Shown: in pieces, positions 1-50,966 of the stretch
Layout of the letters: each line of letters starts with the position of its first letter
Numbering within the stretch: position 1 is the first letter of the stretch
Assembly (NCBI RefSeq): GCF_050003625.1
Contig: NC_134400.1
Coordinates: 189,935,726-189,999,725, forward strand
Direction of reading: 5' to 3'
DNA: 64,000 nucleotides
Source of the DNA: Haematobia irritans
Lineage: Eukaryota > Arthropoda > Insecta > Diptera > Muscidae
Notes under the pieces: model-generated
What the model saw: only the letters and a program-made list of their open reading frames with translations
Told to the model about the DNA's origin: nothing
Databases searched by the model: none
Position numbers and translations under genes: made by a program

Positions 1-568
1 TGTGGACCAATTTTGCGTGGTCATTAGAGACCATATACTAACACCATGTACCAAATTTCAGCCGGATCGGATGAAATTTGCTTCTCTTAGAGGCTCCGCA
101 AGCCAAATCGGGGGATCGGTTTATATGGGGGCTATATATAATTATGGACCGATGTGGACCAATTTTTGCACGGTTGTTAGAGACCATATACTAACACCAT
201 GTACCAAATTTCAGCCGGATCGGATGAAATATGCTTCTGTTAGAGGCTCCACAAGCCAAATCTGAGGGTCCCTTTATATGGGGGCTATACGTAAAAGTGG
301 ACCGATATGACCCATTTGCAATACCATCTGACCTACATGAATAACAACTACTAGTGCCAAGTTTCAAGTCGATAGCTTATTTCGTTCGGAAGTTAGCGTG
401 ATTTCAACAGACGGACGGACGTATGGACGGACGGACATGCTTAGATCGACTCAGAATTTCACCACGTCCCAGAATATATATACTTTATGGGGTCTTAGAG
501 CAATATTTCGATGTGTTACAAACGAAATGACAAAGTTAATATACCCCCATCCTATGGTGGAGGGTATA
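1..568 (-). mobile_element. Family A tandem-repeat element, right part cut by window edge (A1)
   Basis: Reverse-oriented copy of family A. About two 153-bp units (marker GATCGGTTTATATGGGGGCT) are followed by the conserved left-end block: GAAGTTAGCGTGATTTCAAC, a run of GGAC repeats, and a terminal hairpin around 539-568 formed by TATACCC and GGGTATA. The element begins outside the window, so its right end and satellite are not seen. The 87-residue open frame at 2-265 is a by-product of the 153-bp period (51 codons). No host gene is present. Confidence 0.75.
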
Positions 569-1360
569 AAAATATATGAAACTGGTTATATTTATATTTG
601 GATGGAAAGTATTAAAGCAACGATCCCATAAAATTTTGTCTTATGAAATTAATTTATTTAAACAATATATCGTGGAAATAAATTGGTTTTCGGCTCGGAA
701 ACCAAAAACTAGTACCCACTTTTACTCTCCAAAATTTTGATCAATTAAAGCACAAAACCATTTTTTTACACACGAAAAAATGAATGTGGATTTTCATAAC
801 ACTTTTCGATTTTGAAACACTATTTTTCAATCTTCAATCAATCTTTTTTCTCATGCAGTTTCGCATAATTTCAAGAGGCATTATTTAACAATTCATAGGA
901 AGAATGAAAATATTAATGTGTTTCTAATATAATTAATGAACAATATATTTCTGACTCGCTAAAAGAAAAGGAGCAACAAATATGTAAGCAGAGACAAATA
1001 CAAAAAGCATCATTTGTTGTTTTATTTGAATTTTTTTTTTTGAAATCAAAGTAACTTATTATTCCATTAACAAGTTAATATCATTGAAATTCTAAAACTT
1101 TTATCATATAATAAATCAATATCATATTAAAAATATCTATAAAATTCTATTTTCTTCAAAGCCTTTTTGCAAAAAATTATTAAAAAAACTATCTTTATAT
1201 TATTAGCAAGTAACATATCTCCAAGTGCATAATTTCTCTCTGTCAATCCCTGATGTATGTTGTTTATATATGAGAAGCAGAGAATGCAAGAGAGAGAGAG
1301 AGAGAGAGAGAGTATGCAATTATTAGTGGTAGAATAGGTTTGGTGTGTTGAGTATATAGA
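569..1360. other. AT-rich spacer, no gene seen
   Basis: No open frame with coding character and no recognisable repeat family apart from the AG run listed separately. It lies beyond the 3' side of Rab26. Confidence 0.5.
1289..1312. repeat. (AG)n microsatellite
   Basis: Twelve uninterrupted AG dinucleotides. Confidence 0.9.
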
Positions 1361-2700
1361 TCAGTGTTGTCACAATGAATTTTATTTTGGACCAAAATTT
1401 TTCCAAAATTGGACTAAAATTAAAAGAATAAAATTTAAAAGTTTAAATTTTACCAAATTCGTACCAGCGTACCATTTTCCCAAATTAAATTAAAATTTCA
1501 ATTAAAAGTTAAAAATTTTCCACAATTTTACTTCGATTTTTTCGTCATTTTTTGTTCCTACGGAAAATTTTGTCAAAATTTTATTTCTATAGAAAATTTT
1601 ATTAAAATATTATTTCCATAGAAATTTTATCAATATTTTATTTCTATAGAAAATTTTGTCATAATTTTATTTCTATAGAAAATTATGTCAAAATTTTATT
1701 TCTATAGAAAATTTTGCTAACATTTTATTTCCATAGAAAATTTTGTTAAAATTTTATTTCTATAGAAAATTTTGTCAAAATTTTATTTCTGTAGAAAATT
1801 TTGTCAAAATTTTATTTCTATAGAAAATCTTGTCAAAATTTTATAGAAAATTTTGTCAAAATTTTATTTTTGTAGAAAATTTTATTTCTATAGAATTTTC
1901 CCAAATTAAACTAAAATTTCAATTAAAAGTTAAAATTTTTCCACAATTTTACTTCGATAGAAAATTTTGTTAAAATTTTATTTCTATAGAAAATTTTGTC
2001 AAAATTTTATTTCTGTAGAAATTTTTGTCAAAATTTTATTTCTATAGAAAATTTTGTCACAATTTTATTTCTATAGAAAATTTTGTCAAAATTTTTTTTG
2101 TGTAGAAAATTTTATTTCTTTAGAATTTTCCCAAATTAAATTAAAATTTCAATTAAAAGTTAAAATTTTTCCACAATTTTACTTCGATAGAAAATTTTGT
2201 CAAAATTTTATTTCTAAAGAAAATCTTGTCAAAATGCTATTTCTATAGAACATTTTGTTAAATTTTTTTTTCTATAGAAAATTTTGTCAAAATTTTGTTT
2301 CTATAGAAAATTTTATTTCTATAGAAAATTTTATTTCTATAGAAAATTTTGTCAAAATTTTACTTCTATAGAAAATTTTGTCAAAATTTTATTTCTATAG
2401 AAAATTTTGTCAAAATTTTATTTCTGTAGAAAATTTTGTCAAAATTTTATTTCTGTAGAAAATTTTATTTCTATAGAAAATTTTGTCACAATTTTACTTC
2501 TTTAGAAAATTTTGTCACAATTTTACTTCTGTAGAAAATTTTCACAAAATTTTATTTCTGTAGAAAATTTAAAAAAAAATATCGATTTGACGTACTAAAA
2601 TCAATTAAATTCCATTTGGTCCGACCATCGGGCCAAATTTAAAAATTAATAATTTGTATGGACCAATTTTGATCAGATCGTACCAAAATGCCAGCCCTGA
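1361..2700 (+). mobile_element. Satellite-bearing element with GTTGYCA-type ends
   Basis: A sense-oriented array of the 29-bp satellite (about 1540-2575; core TTTTATTTCTATAGAAAAT then TTTGTCAAAA) sits between conserved flanks. The left flank starts TCAGTGTTGTCACAATGA, the right flank ends CCAAAATGCCAGCCCTGA, and together they form an imperfect terminal inverted repeat (TCAGKGYTGNCA). Near-identical left flanks recur around 46080 and 47245, and the right flank recurs at 49226-49346. That supports a discrete mobile unit rather than simple satellite growth. Inside the array a block beginning AATTTTCCCAAATTAAA recurs near 1894 and 2124, so longer segments have been duplicated. No target-site duplication could be fixed. 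Confidence 0.6.
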
Positions 2701-2934
2701 TATAGATCATTAATGTTTACTCCCTGCCAACATTTGGGTGATAGTTTTATTGTCTTTCGCTAAGATGTCACTATTTCGTATCGCCAGGAAGTTTTCTGGT
2801 AGTAAAACCTCAAGCACAGCAACAAAAAAAAACAACTATCGCGTGGGGTGTTTCCGTTTCGAAACAAATTCGACTCTAACAGCGATCAAAAATCTAAATA
2901 TAGACTCCATACATCGACATAACTAATTTTCAAT

Positions 2935-3268
2935 AGCACCTCTCTGAGAGTACAAGTGTGTAAAAAGCCACTATCAACCAACGAGCGTGGGTGGCACAGA
3001 GGGAGAGCCTCTGACTTGAAAGGTTCGAAAGGTTTCGAATTCAATGCTCGGTGCATCTGATCATCGATTTTATTTTTTAAAAAATAACTATCGTTTTCTA
3101 ACTACTTTTAGTCACTGGTTCGATTCCCCGAGAACACTATCGCGCAGTGGGACATTTGTTCCCGAACGGGGACCCGAATTCGATAAGAAGATGATATCGC
3201 CTGCGAAAGTTTTATCTTCCGCGGCGAAACTACTTCGATACACTTTCGATAGAAAATGTTTGCAGGGT
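2935..3268 (+). repeat. tRNA-derived SINE-like unit, copy 1 of 2
   Basis: First of two adjacent, almost identical units. Each starts AGCACCTCTCTGAGAG and ends near TGTTTGCAGGG. A box A-like stretch (TGGCACAGAGGGAGAGC) and a T-arm-like stretch are present. A second B-box-like GGTTCGATTCC lies about 140 bases later, so each unit may be a dimeric SINE. Small open frames across it are on both strands and are not conserved coding. Confidence 0.55.
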
Positions 3269-3599
3269 AGCACCTCTCTGAGAGTACATGTGTGTAAAAA
3301 GCCACTATCAACCAACGAGCGTGGGTGTCACAGAGGGAGAGCCTCTGACTTGAAAACGAAAGGTTCCGAGTTCAATGCTCGGTGCATCTGATCATCATTT
3401 TTATTTTTTTAAAAATAACTATCGTTTTCTAACTACTTTTAGTCACTGGTTCGATTCCCCGAGAACACTATCGCGCAGTGGGACATTTGTTCCCGAACGG
3501 GGACCCGAATTCGATAAGAAGATGATATCGCCTGCGAAAGTTTTATCTTCCGCGGCGAAACTACTTCGATACACTTTCGATAGAAAATGTTTGCAGGGT
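3269..3599 (+). repeat. tRNA-derived SINE-like unit, copy 2 of 2
   Basis: Second unit, 331 bp against 334 bp for the first, with only scattered differences. It has the clearest tRNA relic: stem CCGAG, seven-base loop TTCAATG and stem CTCGG at 3366-3382, preceded by an anticodon-loop-like CTTGAAA and a box A-like segment. The acceptor stem does not pair, so this is not a functional tRNA gene. Confidence 0.55.
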
Positions 3600-4099
3600 A
3601 TACTTTCTCATGTTCAGTACATGAGTAAGTATTGAATGTTGGCTCTTTTTCATTCTCTGGTATGTACGCCAAGAAATATTTGGAATAACTGAGACGTATG
3701 TGTATTTCGAATTCATAATACGTATACGCACATGTGGACAACCTAACATGCTAAGGATACGATAGACGTTCGGAAAACCCCTACCACACGTTGCAGCGAC
3801 AAATCACTTTGCATTAAAATCAGACGAACATTGATTTTGTTAAGGTGGGATTGCATAAATCCTTAGGTATAAAGGGGATCTTCGCCAATTCTGGTTGGGA
3901 CTTTTCGAATTATATAAATCTAAAGAAGATTTGAGGGAAATGAAAATTTTGGAAATCTAGTCGGGAAGTAATCTGTAACCCCATCTAATAGTTGTTCAAG
4001 TGAGTATGAGGTTCTCATCAGAAACCATTGTTTTGCGGCTTTTTATTGCATTTTTTCATCGTTTTTTTTTTTATTAAGCCAACGGCCCCAACAATAGCT
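3600..4099. other. Spacer, nothing recognised
   Basis: No gene or repeat identified. The open frames on the minus strand (3439-3749) overlap the SINE-like unit and have no recognisable product. Confidence 0.4.
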
Positions 4100-4375
4100 T
4101 TTTTTCATTTCGTCCAATTATAGTCTTAATTGAGTTTTAAAAAATATTCAGTTAATAATTTAATTTGATTCAACAAATGTTTTAATTGAAATAAAAATCA
4201 ATCACAAAAATTAATAGTATCATTTAATGTTTTAATTGGATGAATAAAGTTTTTTAATTGAATTGCAATTAATTTTTTTAATTGATACTATCATTTTTGT
4301 CATATTAGACATTTCAATTAAAAATTAATTGGATCGATTAATTTCGTGATTGAAGACAAAAACTTTTTTTGTCTG
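4100..4375 (-). mobile_element. MITE of the TTAATTGA-rich family
   Basis: Reverse-oriented relative of the 289-bp MITE at 17964-18252. Both carry repeated CAATTAAWWTTTTAATTG motifs, the phrase ATCAATCACAAAAA and TTTCGTGATTGAAGAC. The ends here are degenerate and no target duplication is visible. Confidence 0.5.
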
Positions 4376-4558
4376 AACAAATACGCAAACCTCTGTCTTT
4401 TGGTTTATTCTCTTCAATCTAAAATTCATGCTTCACAAGTGAAAATCAAAAAAAAACATCTAGATTACTTTGATTTACTATATTATTTTAATTTTATTTT
4501 GTATAATTATTTTTGACTAGTAATTTTGGTATGTATCCACACGACATAGAATGAACCT

Positions 4559-4891
4559 TTACACAAAGAAAAAAACAGGGCTCTTCTACATTGGTGATAA
4601 TAAATTATTTCAATAAAAAAAATTAAATAAAAGTCAATTAAATTAAAATAATTTAAAATAAATTATATTATACTACATGAAATCTTAATTAAATAATAAT
4701 GTAATTTACATTAATTGTAACACCTTTAACTTTAATTTATATTCAGTTAAAAATTCACCAGTATATTCTTGCTGACTTATAGATTAAAGAATTTGTATTT
4801 ATGGTGTGGCAAACTTTCGGCCTAGTCCTTTGGCCTTACACTTCTTTCTTATTTTTTTTTATAAAAAAAAACTCGTAATTTTTCAGTGTAA
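4559..4891. mobile_element. Possible MITE with TTACAC ends
   Basis: The segment starts TTACACAAAGAAAAAAAC and ends TTTTTCAGTGTAA, an imperfect terminal inverted repeat of the TTACACTGAAAA type that is common at insect DNA-transposon ends. The interior is AT-rich and non-coding. No second copy in the window confirms the borders. Confidence 0.3.
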
Positions 4892-5417
4892 AAAATGTTG
4901 AGTGAATATTTCTGTTTTTAAGTTTGTTTAAATAGAAAATATCTTGCTGCTAAAACAACAAAACGGTTTGAATTTAAAACCAGCCTAAGGCTTGAATTAT
5001 GAAATTATTAAAACAAAAGACCTGCCTGACTTCTTGGGAATGACAAAAGAAAAAACCTCACTTCTACTCAAATGGGAATTGTTATTAGCTAAGATTCAAA
5101 AGTTGTTGTATGCTATGAAAAACGTAAAAAATTAAAAAAAAAAAACTTTTCCTCTGGCAATTATTTAAGATTGAAAGTGGAGATGTAGAATTATAAAAAA
5201 TGATGGAATTTTCCTTTTTTTTTGTTGGGATGGGGATAATTTTCAGTTAAGTTTTCTGGGAGGTTGTTGTTTTTTTTTTTTGGGGAGGGGGGTTTTGTCT
5301 GTTTTATGTTTTATCTGGTCAGGAAACCGTAGCATATTTTAGATGTTTGATTTTTCATCTCTTGTGCTTCTCTTCTCTTATCTCTCCGGGATGGTTGTTA
5401 TTTGACCCGCGGAATAC
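4892..5417 (-). other. Probable Rab26 3' UTR and downstream flank
   Basis: Sequence just past the Rab26 stop codon on the minus strand. It is AT-rich with homopolymer runs. No unambiguous AATAAA on the minus strand close to the stop was found, so the transcript end is not placed. Confidence 0.35.
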
Positions 5418-45061
<39,644 letters not shown>

Positions 45062-45950
45062 AATTGCTAATGATAATGAAAAATGTTTCTCTCCCTCTAA
45101 GGGATTTTTTCTGGCGAATTTAATTGACAAAAGTTTTTGTTTGATTTATGATGTGTTTTGTTTATATTCTTATTTCATACATTTTTTTTTGGTAATTTAA
45201 ATTATATTTATTTATTGTCCTTGGTTTAATAAAACACGTTGTTCCATTACTGTCTTGGAGATGAACAAACAAAGCAATGAGTTTTAATATCACTTGCAAG
45301 AGCTCATCGCCCAAGGTGAGTTCTTTTGAAAATTTCCACAAATGTCGTAGTTAAATAAAAGAAAACTGATATGGGATGCATACTCGCAAAAAGCGATAAA
45401 TTTTATGAATAGTTTCTACATTTGAAATCTTTTTGAATTTCGCTTGCATATAAAATATTTTCATACATTACCATTGACATTGAAATTTTAGGCAAATAAA
45501 GTTTTCTTTTGATAAAAAAAAAAATAATGAAAAGTATGTGTTTGCAAGGCTTGTGAAAAAATCGGTTTTTAGGTGTTTAAAAAAAAAATTATTTTTAACA
45601 AGCGTTGATTTTGTTTATTAAAAATTTCGTTACGCAGGAAACGAGTTCGATGGAGAGTTTTCAAAAATTTGGAAATTTTGTGGGGATTATTTCAAAATCG
45701 GTTCAATATAATAAATAAGGTTTATATGAAATTCTTTTTTTTTCTACATTATGAAAAAAGCACATCAAATCCAACATCCAATAGGCTGCAAATGGAGGAT
45801 TAAAACTATAAATGCGTTTGGCCCAAGCGCTAATTTAAATTTTTCTACAATTGTGAAATCACAAGCTTGTCACATCACATGTTATAAAAATTTCATATTT
45901 TTTTCAATTTTCCAATTATTAAATTTATAGGGAATATTTGTAAGGAATCT
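45062..45950 (-). promoter_or_regulatory. Rab26 5' UTR and possible promoter or further intron
   Basis: Upstream of the start codon on the minus strand. AT-rich, with no recognised core promoter element and no other gene. Whether transcription starts here or at a distant exon cannot be told from the sequence. Confidence 0.3.
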
Positions 45951-48018
45951 CAATTTAAATTTGGGGACAAGAGGGAGAAAACTGTTGACGACACTGGTAA
46001 GAAGACATATATTAACACCATGTACCAAATTTCAACCGAAGATTCGGAAGTCAAATATGGTGTTCAGCTTATATGAGAACCAATGAATTTTTATTTTGGC
46101 CCAACATTTTTCCAAAATTGGAACACAATTCCTACAAGCGGACCATTTTTACAAATTAAAATTTTATTTCTGAAAGAAATTTTGTCAAAATTTTATTTCT
46201 ATAGAAAAATTTCTCAAAATTTTATTTCTATAAGAAATTTTGTCAAACTTTTATTTCTATAAGAAATTTTGTCAAAATTTTATTTCTATAGAAACATTTC
46301 TCAAAATTTTATTTCTATAGAAAAATTTCTCAAAATTTTATTTCTATAGAAAAATTTCTCAAAATTTTATTTCTATGTACCAAATTTCAACCGAGTCTTA
46401 TGCAATTTACTCCTCCACAAAGAATCGGAAGTCAAATATGGTGTTCAGCTTATATGGGAACCAGCGTTGCCAAAATTGGAACAAAATTCCAAAATTGGAA
46501 CAAAATTCCTACAAGCGAACCATTTTTCTAAATTAAAATTTTATTTCTATAAGAAATTTTGTCAAAATTTTATTTCTATAGAAAAGTTTCTCAAAATGTT
46601 ATTTCTATAGAAAAATTTCTCAAAATTTTATTTCTATAGAAAATTTTGTTAAAATTTTATTTCTATAGAAATTTTTTTCGAAATTTTATCATATTTTTTT
46701 CAATTTTCCAATTATTAAATTTATAGGGAATATTTGTAAGGAATTTCAATTTAAATTGGGGACAAGAGGCAGAAAACTGTTGACGACACTGGTAAGAGGA
46801 CATATATTAACACCATGTACCAAATTTCAACCGAATCTTATGCAATTTACTCCTCCACAAAGATTCGGAAGTCAAATATGGTGTTCAGCTTATATGGGAA
46901 CCAATGAATTTTTATTTTGGCCCAACATTTTTCCAAAATTGGAACAAGCGGACCATTTTTACAAATTAAAATTTTATTTCTGAAAAAAATTTTGTCAACA
47001 TTTTATTTCAATAGAAAAATTTCTCAAAATTTTATTTCAATAGAAAAATTTCTCAAAATTTTATTTCTATGGAAAAATTTTCTCAAAATTTTATTTCTAT
47101 AGAAAAATTTCTCAAAATTTTATTTTTATAGAAAATTTTCTCAAAATTTTATTTCTATGTACCAAATTTCAACCGAATTTTATTCAATTTACTCCTCCAC
47201 AAAGAATCGGAAGTCAAATATGGTGTTCAGCTTATATGGGAACCAGCGTTGCCACAATGAATTTTTATTTTGACCCAACATTTTTCCAAAATTGGAACAA
47301 AATTCCTACAATCGAACCATTTTTCCAAATTAAAATTTTATTTCTATAAGAAATTTTGTCAAAATTTTATTTCTATAGGAAAATTTCTCAAAATTTTATT
47401 TCTATAGAAAAATTTCTCAAAATTTTATTTCTATAGAAAATTTTGTTAAAATTTTATTTCTATAGAAAATTTTCTCGAAATTTTATTTCTATAGAAAATT
47501 TTCGGCAAAATTTTATTTCTATAGAAAATTTTCGGCAAAATTTTATTTCTATAAATAATTTTGTCACAATTTTATTTCTATAGAAAATTTTGTCAAAAAA
47601 TTTTATTTCTATAGAAAATTTTCGATAAACTTTTATTTCTATAATAAATTTTATCAAAACTTTATTTCTTTGGAAAAATTTTTTTAGTATTTTATTTTTA
47701 TAGAAGATTTTGTCAAAATTTTATTTCTATATATAGGTCGAAAACCTTAGTTGTTAGTACCTTCATTTTTTTGTATTTATTTTCATAATTTATTATGATT
47801 TTAAATAAACTAATAATAATTTATTTCTATAGAAAATTTGGTCAAAATTTTATTTCTATGGAAAATTTTTTAAAAATTTTATTTTTATGGAAAATTTTTT
47901 AAAAAATTTATTTCTATGGAAAGTTAATGCAAAATTTTATTTCCATATAAAATGTTTACAAAATTTTTGCATAATTTTGTATATAGACAGAAAATTTTGC
48001 CTAAATTTTATTTCTGTA
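45951..48018 (+). repeat. Higher-order 29-bp satellite block
   Basis: Sense 29-bp units alternate with a cassette containing ATGTACCAAATTTCAACCGA, TACTCCTCCACAAAG, GGAAGTCAAATATGGTGTTC and AGCTTATATGGGAACCA, seen at about 46018, 46378, 46814, 47158 and 48311. The cassette reads like part of a family A 153-bp unit joined to the satellite element's left flank (GAATTTTTATTTTGGCCCAA). The composite was amplified as a unit. Confidence 0.85.
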
Positions 48019-49216
48019 CACTGAAAAAAGATATTTACGTGATATTAAAGATTACGCAACCTTAATTTTAGGATGCGAAATTAACAAAATATTAAGGACA
48101 AATTTCTTTAAAATAATGCAATTTTAATTAAAATAAAGTTTATAATCTTTGCTTCAAAATTTTTTTTCATTAAATTTAGGACACACATTTTGTAAATTTG
48201 CGTCCCTCCGTTAGATTCGAATGTCTTTGAAGTAAGGCTAATTTTATTTCTATAGAAAATATTCTCAAAATTTTATTTCTATAGAAAAATTTCTCAAAAT
48301 TTTATTTCTATGTACCAAATTTCAACCGAATCTTATGCAATTTACTCCTCCACAATGAATCGGAAGTCAAATATAGTGTTCAGCTTATATGGGAACCAGC
48401 GTTGCCAAAATTGGAATAAAATTCCAAAATTGGAACAAAATTCCTACAAGCGAACAATTTTTCTAAATTAAAATTTTATTTCTATAAGAAATTTTGTCAA
48501 AATTTTATTTCTATAGAAAAATTTCTCAAAATTTTATTTCTATAGAAAATTTTGTTATTTCTATAGAAAATTTTGTTAAAAAAGATATTTACGTGATATT
48601 AAAGATTACGCAACCTTAATTTTAGGATGCGAAATTAACAAAATATTAAGGACAAATTTCTTTAAAATAATGCAATTTTAATTAAAATAAAGTTTATAAT
48701 CTTTGCTTCAAAATTTTTTTTCATTAAATTTAGGACACACATTTTGTAAATTTGCGTCCCTCCGTTAGATTCGAATGTCTTTGAAGAAAGGCTAATTTTC
48801 CTTAAAGTAAAGAAACATATTTTTGAGTTAAAGAAATTGTCCTTAAATTAACTGAAATATTGAAACTTTAGATTTAAAATAAAAAATCTTCAAATATAGG
48901 CTAAGACTTATTTTGAGGATTTAGCGTCTTTGGTTTGGAATTTGTTTTTTTTGGAATTAATAAAACATTTTTTATTTTGAAGCATGCGTTCTAATTTGGA
49001 TTTTTAAAGTACGTGAGTACCTTTATTAATAAACCGCGAAAAGAGAATGAAAATTTGGTAAATCAGATCTGTATCCTAATTTTTATTTTATTGGTCATAG
49101 ATTTAAAGGGAGATAGGTCGCTAAAAAATTTCTTTTTTTTTTTAAAGCCGCATCTTTAGCTCGGAATCAATTCCAAAATACTTAAGGGAAGGATCCAAGT
49201 AAACTTTTTTTGAGTG
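48019..49216 (+). mobile_element. MITE with CACTGAAAAAAG ends and partial internal duplication
   Basis: TA at both borders (48017-48018 and 49217-49218). Ends CACTGAAAAAAG and CTTTTTTTGAGTG. The first 220 bp (48026-48244) recur at 48580-48798 with one or two differences (AAGTAAGG against AAGAAAGG), separated by 29-bp satellite and cassette DNA. Without this duplication the element would be about 640 bp. Non-coding. Confidence 0.65.
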
Positions 49217-49225
49217 TATAAAATA

Positions 49226-49346
49226 AAATTTTAAAATGAACCAAAATCAACTAAATTCCATTTGGTCCGACCTTCTGACCAAATTTAAAAATTAATAATT
49301 GTTTGGACCAATTTTGGTCCAATCGGACCAAAATGGCAACCCTGAT
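49226..49346 (+). repeat. Right flank of a satellite-bearing element
   Basis: Matches 2596-2700: CAACTAAATTCCATTTGGTC, CAAATTTAAAAATTAATAAT and ACCAAAATGGCAACCCTGA. It marks the original right end of the 46-49 kb satellite block. Confidence 0.7.
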
Positions 49347-49349
49347 GGG

Positions 49350-49545
49350 AATTATGTATACTTATGGACCGATAAGGAAGGATAAGTCTTGCATGGTTGT
49401 TAGAGAGCATGTGCTAATAGGACACATCACATCTGAACAGTATCCGATGCAATTTCCTCTTCCACGAGGCTCTGAAAACCAAATTTAGAGATCGGTTTCT
49501 ATGGGGGCTATACCTAAAAGTGGTCCGATATGGCCGATATTTGGC
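49350..49545 (-). repeat. Decayed family A unit
   Basis: One recognisable 153-bp unit (GCATGGTTGTTAGAGA; GAGATCGGTTTCTATGGGGG) and part of another, diverged, without element ends. Confidence 0.6.
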
Positions 49546-49689
49546 TTTTATATTTAATGTTTGGCGACAAGTCCGTATTCAGGGGGGGGGGGGGGATGAG
49601 GGGGATCATGAGCCATAGCAACAACAACGAAATAGCCAAACACACATGTGTAAATGAAATGGCGCAAAACCTGCGAAAAGAACCTGCCT

Positions 49690-50692
49690 AATTCAGCGAT
49701 GGAAGCACTTGGAGAGTGCAATAAAGAGATATTTCCAAACGTGCATATTCTTTTAAAAATTTTGGTCAATTTGCCAGTTACTCAGGGATGGAAAATACAA
49801 TTTTTAAGAAAGTACAAAAAAGGTATTTTTTGAGCGGAAAGGTACTTTTTACAAAAATTCCACAGGAAAATTATTGTCAAGAGACTAAATTTTAAAGAAA
49901 ATAAAATTTTGGCAAAATTTTCTATATAAACAAAATTTTGACAAAATTTTCTATATAAATAAAATTTAGCAAAAATTTTCTATAGAAATAAAATTTTTAC
50001 AAAATTTTCAATTGAAATAAAATTTTGACAACATTTTCTACCGAAATAAAAAATCGATAATATAGAATCGCATTCTTTATTCGACTAAAACATTCTTGAA
50101 GATCAATAAAATCCTGTTTTTGACTATGTCTTTTACAAAATCGAGATTTTCTTCCCACATGAACATGTCTGTTTTGCCATATTTGTAAAAGACTATTAGC
50201 AAATAAGGTTGATAAAGACTTTCTCAAAATATTAAAATATTTTGTCAAAGATATTGTACCATAAATCTGATATCGACTCAAAAATGTCTACACAAAAGGT
50301 ACTAAATCATTCGCGGGGGTACTACGGTACTGACCGGGGTGAAAAAGTATTGAAAAAAGTACTATAGTACTGCATTTTCCATCCCTGCAGTTACTACGTA
50401 CTCATCCGAACTTTCATTTTCAACAATGAAGAGATTAAAGACGTATCTTAGAAATTCGACTAGCGAGAGTAGACTCAATGGATTGGCATTAATGTCGGTT
50501 CATCGCCGAATAAATGTGCCGACTGAAGAAGTCATTGATTTATTTGCTGCCCAAAAAGCCCGTCGGCTCAATTTAATATTGTAAAAATATTGTATACATA
50601 CCTATGCATAAATAAAATTTTCTACACATGAGATTATATGAATATTTTTTTTTAAGTTGAACGCCCCCCGAATTAAAATCCTGGCTACGGCT
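49690..50692 (+). pseudogene. hAT transposase C-terminal relic
   Basis: Reading across the 605-bp insertion, the frame begins near EALGECNKEIFPNVHILLKI, then LVNLPVTTYSSELSFSTMKR, LKTYLRNSTSESRLNGLALM and a stop at about 50582. FPN...LL.IL..LPVTT....E.SFS.MKRLKTYLR is the hAT C-terminal dimerisation block found in ZMYM1- and THAP-like hAT transposases. The element's right end (CGCCCCCCGAATTAAAATCC then TGGCTACGGC) lies at about 50660-50690. The N-terminal and catalytic parts are missing. Confidence 0.75.
49783..50387. mobile_element. 605-bp hAT element carrying 29-bp satellite
   Basis: An 8-bp duplication CAGTTACT lies at 49775-49782 and 50388-50395. Perfect inverted ends CAGGGATGGAAAAT (the right end read inward). 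The interior holds 29-bp satellite units at about 49880-50050 in antisense polarity. It splits the hAT transposase relic. Confidence 0.88.
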
Positions 50693-50966
50693 TTGTTTGG
50701 CGATGAAGCTTCTTCAAGGACCAGTGTGTATCGATGGTATGGACGAATTTTGTGAAGGTCATCCAAAATTATTTGTTGTTCCGGAAACCATTGATGCTGC
50801 GCGCCAACTGTTAGTGCATGATCGTCATGTGACCGTCAAAAAGTTACTCGCGTTGGATTCTACTCAATTTGTCAATCGACCACAAGAAGTCTTTGTCGAT
50901 TGGTCGAAAGAAATGCTTCAAAATCACAGTGCTTCGAAATACGACTATGACATCGTGACAGGTATG
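50693..50966 (+). pseudogene. mariner transposase N-terminal fragment
   Basis: FGDEASSRTSVYRWYG in one frame, then after a deletion DEFCEGHPKLFVVPETIDAA, RQLLVHDRHVTVKKLL, VDWSKEMLQNHSASKY and DYDIVTG. This is the N-terminal and linker region of a mariner transposase of the GRPKSVVVPE...RHVTY type. It stops just before the first catalytic motif (TGDESW), and internal segments are deleted. It abuts the hAT right end directly. Confidence 0.75.

Noticed and set aside
3320..3385. Functional tRNA gene
   Set aside because: T-arm and boxes are recognisable, but the acceptor stem does not pair and the anticodon arm is interrupted; it belongs to a repeat.
3044..3749. Frames of 60-115 residues on both strands
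   Set aside because: They lie in the tandem tRNA-derived units, repeat exactly with them and match no protein family I recognise.
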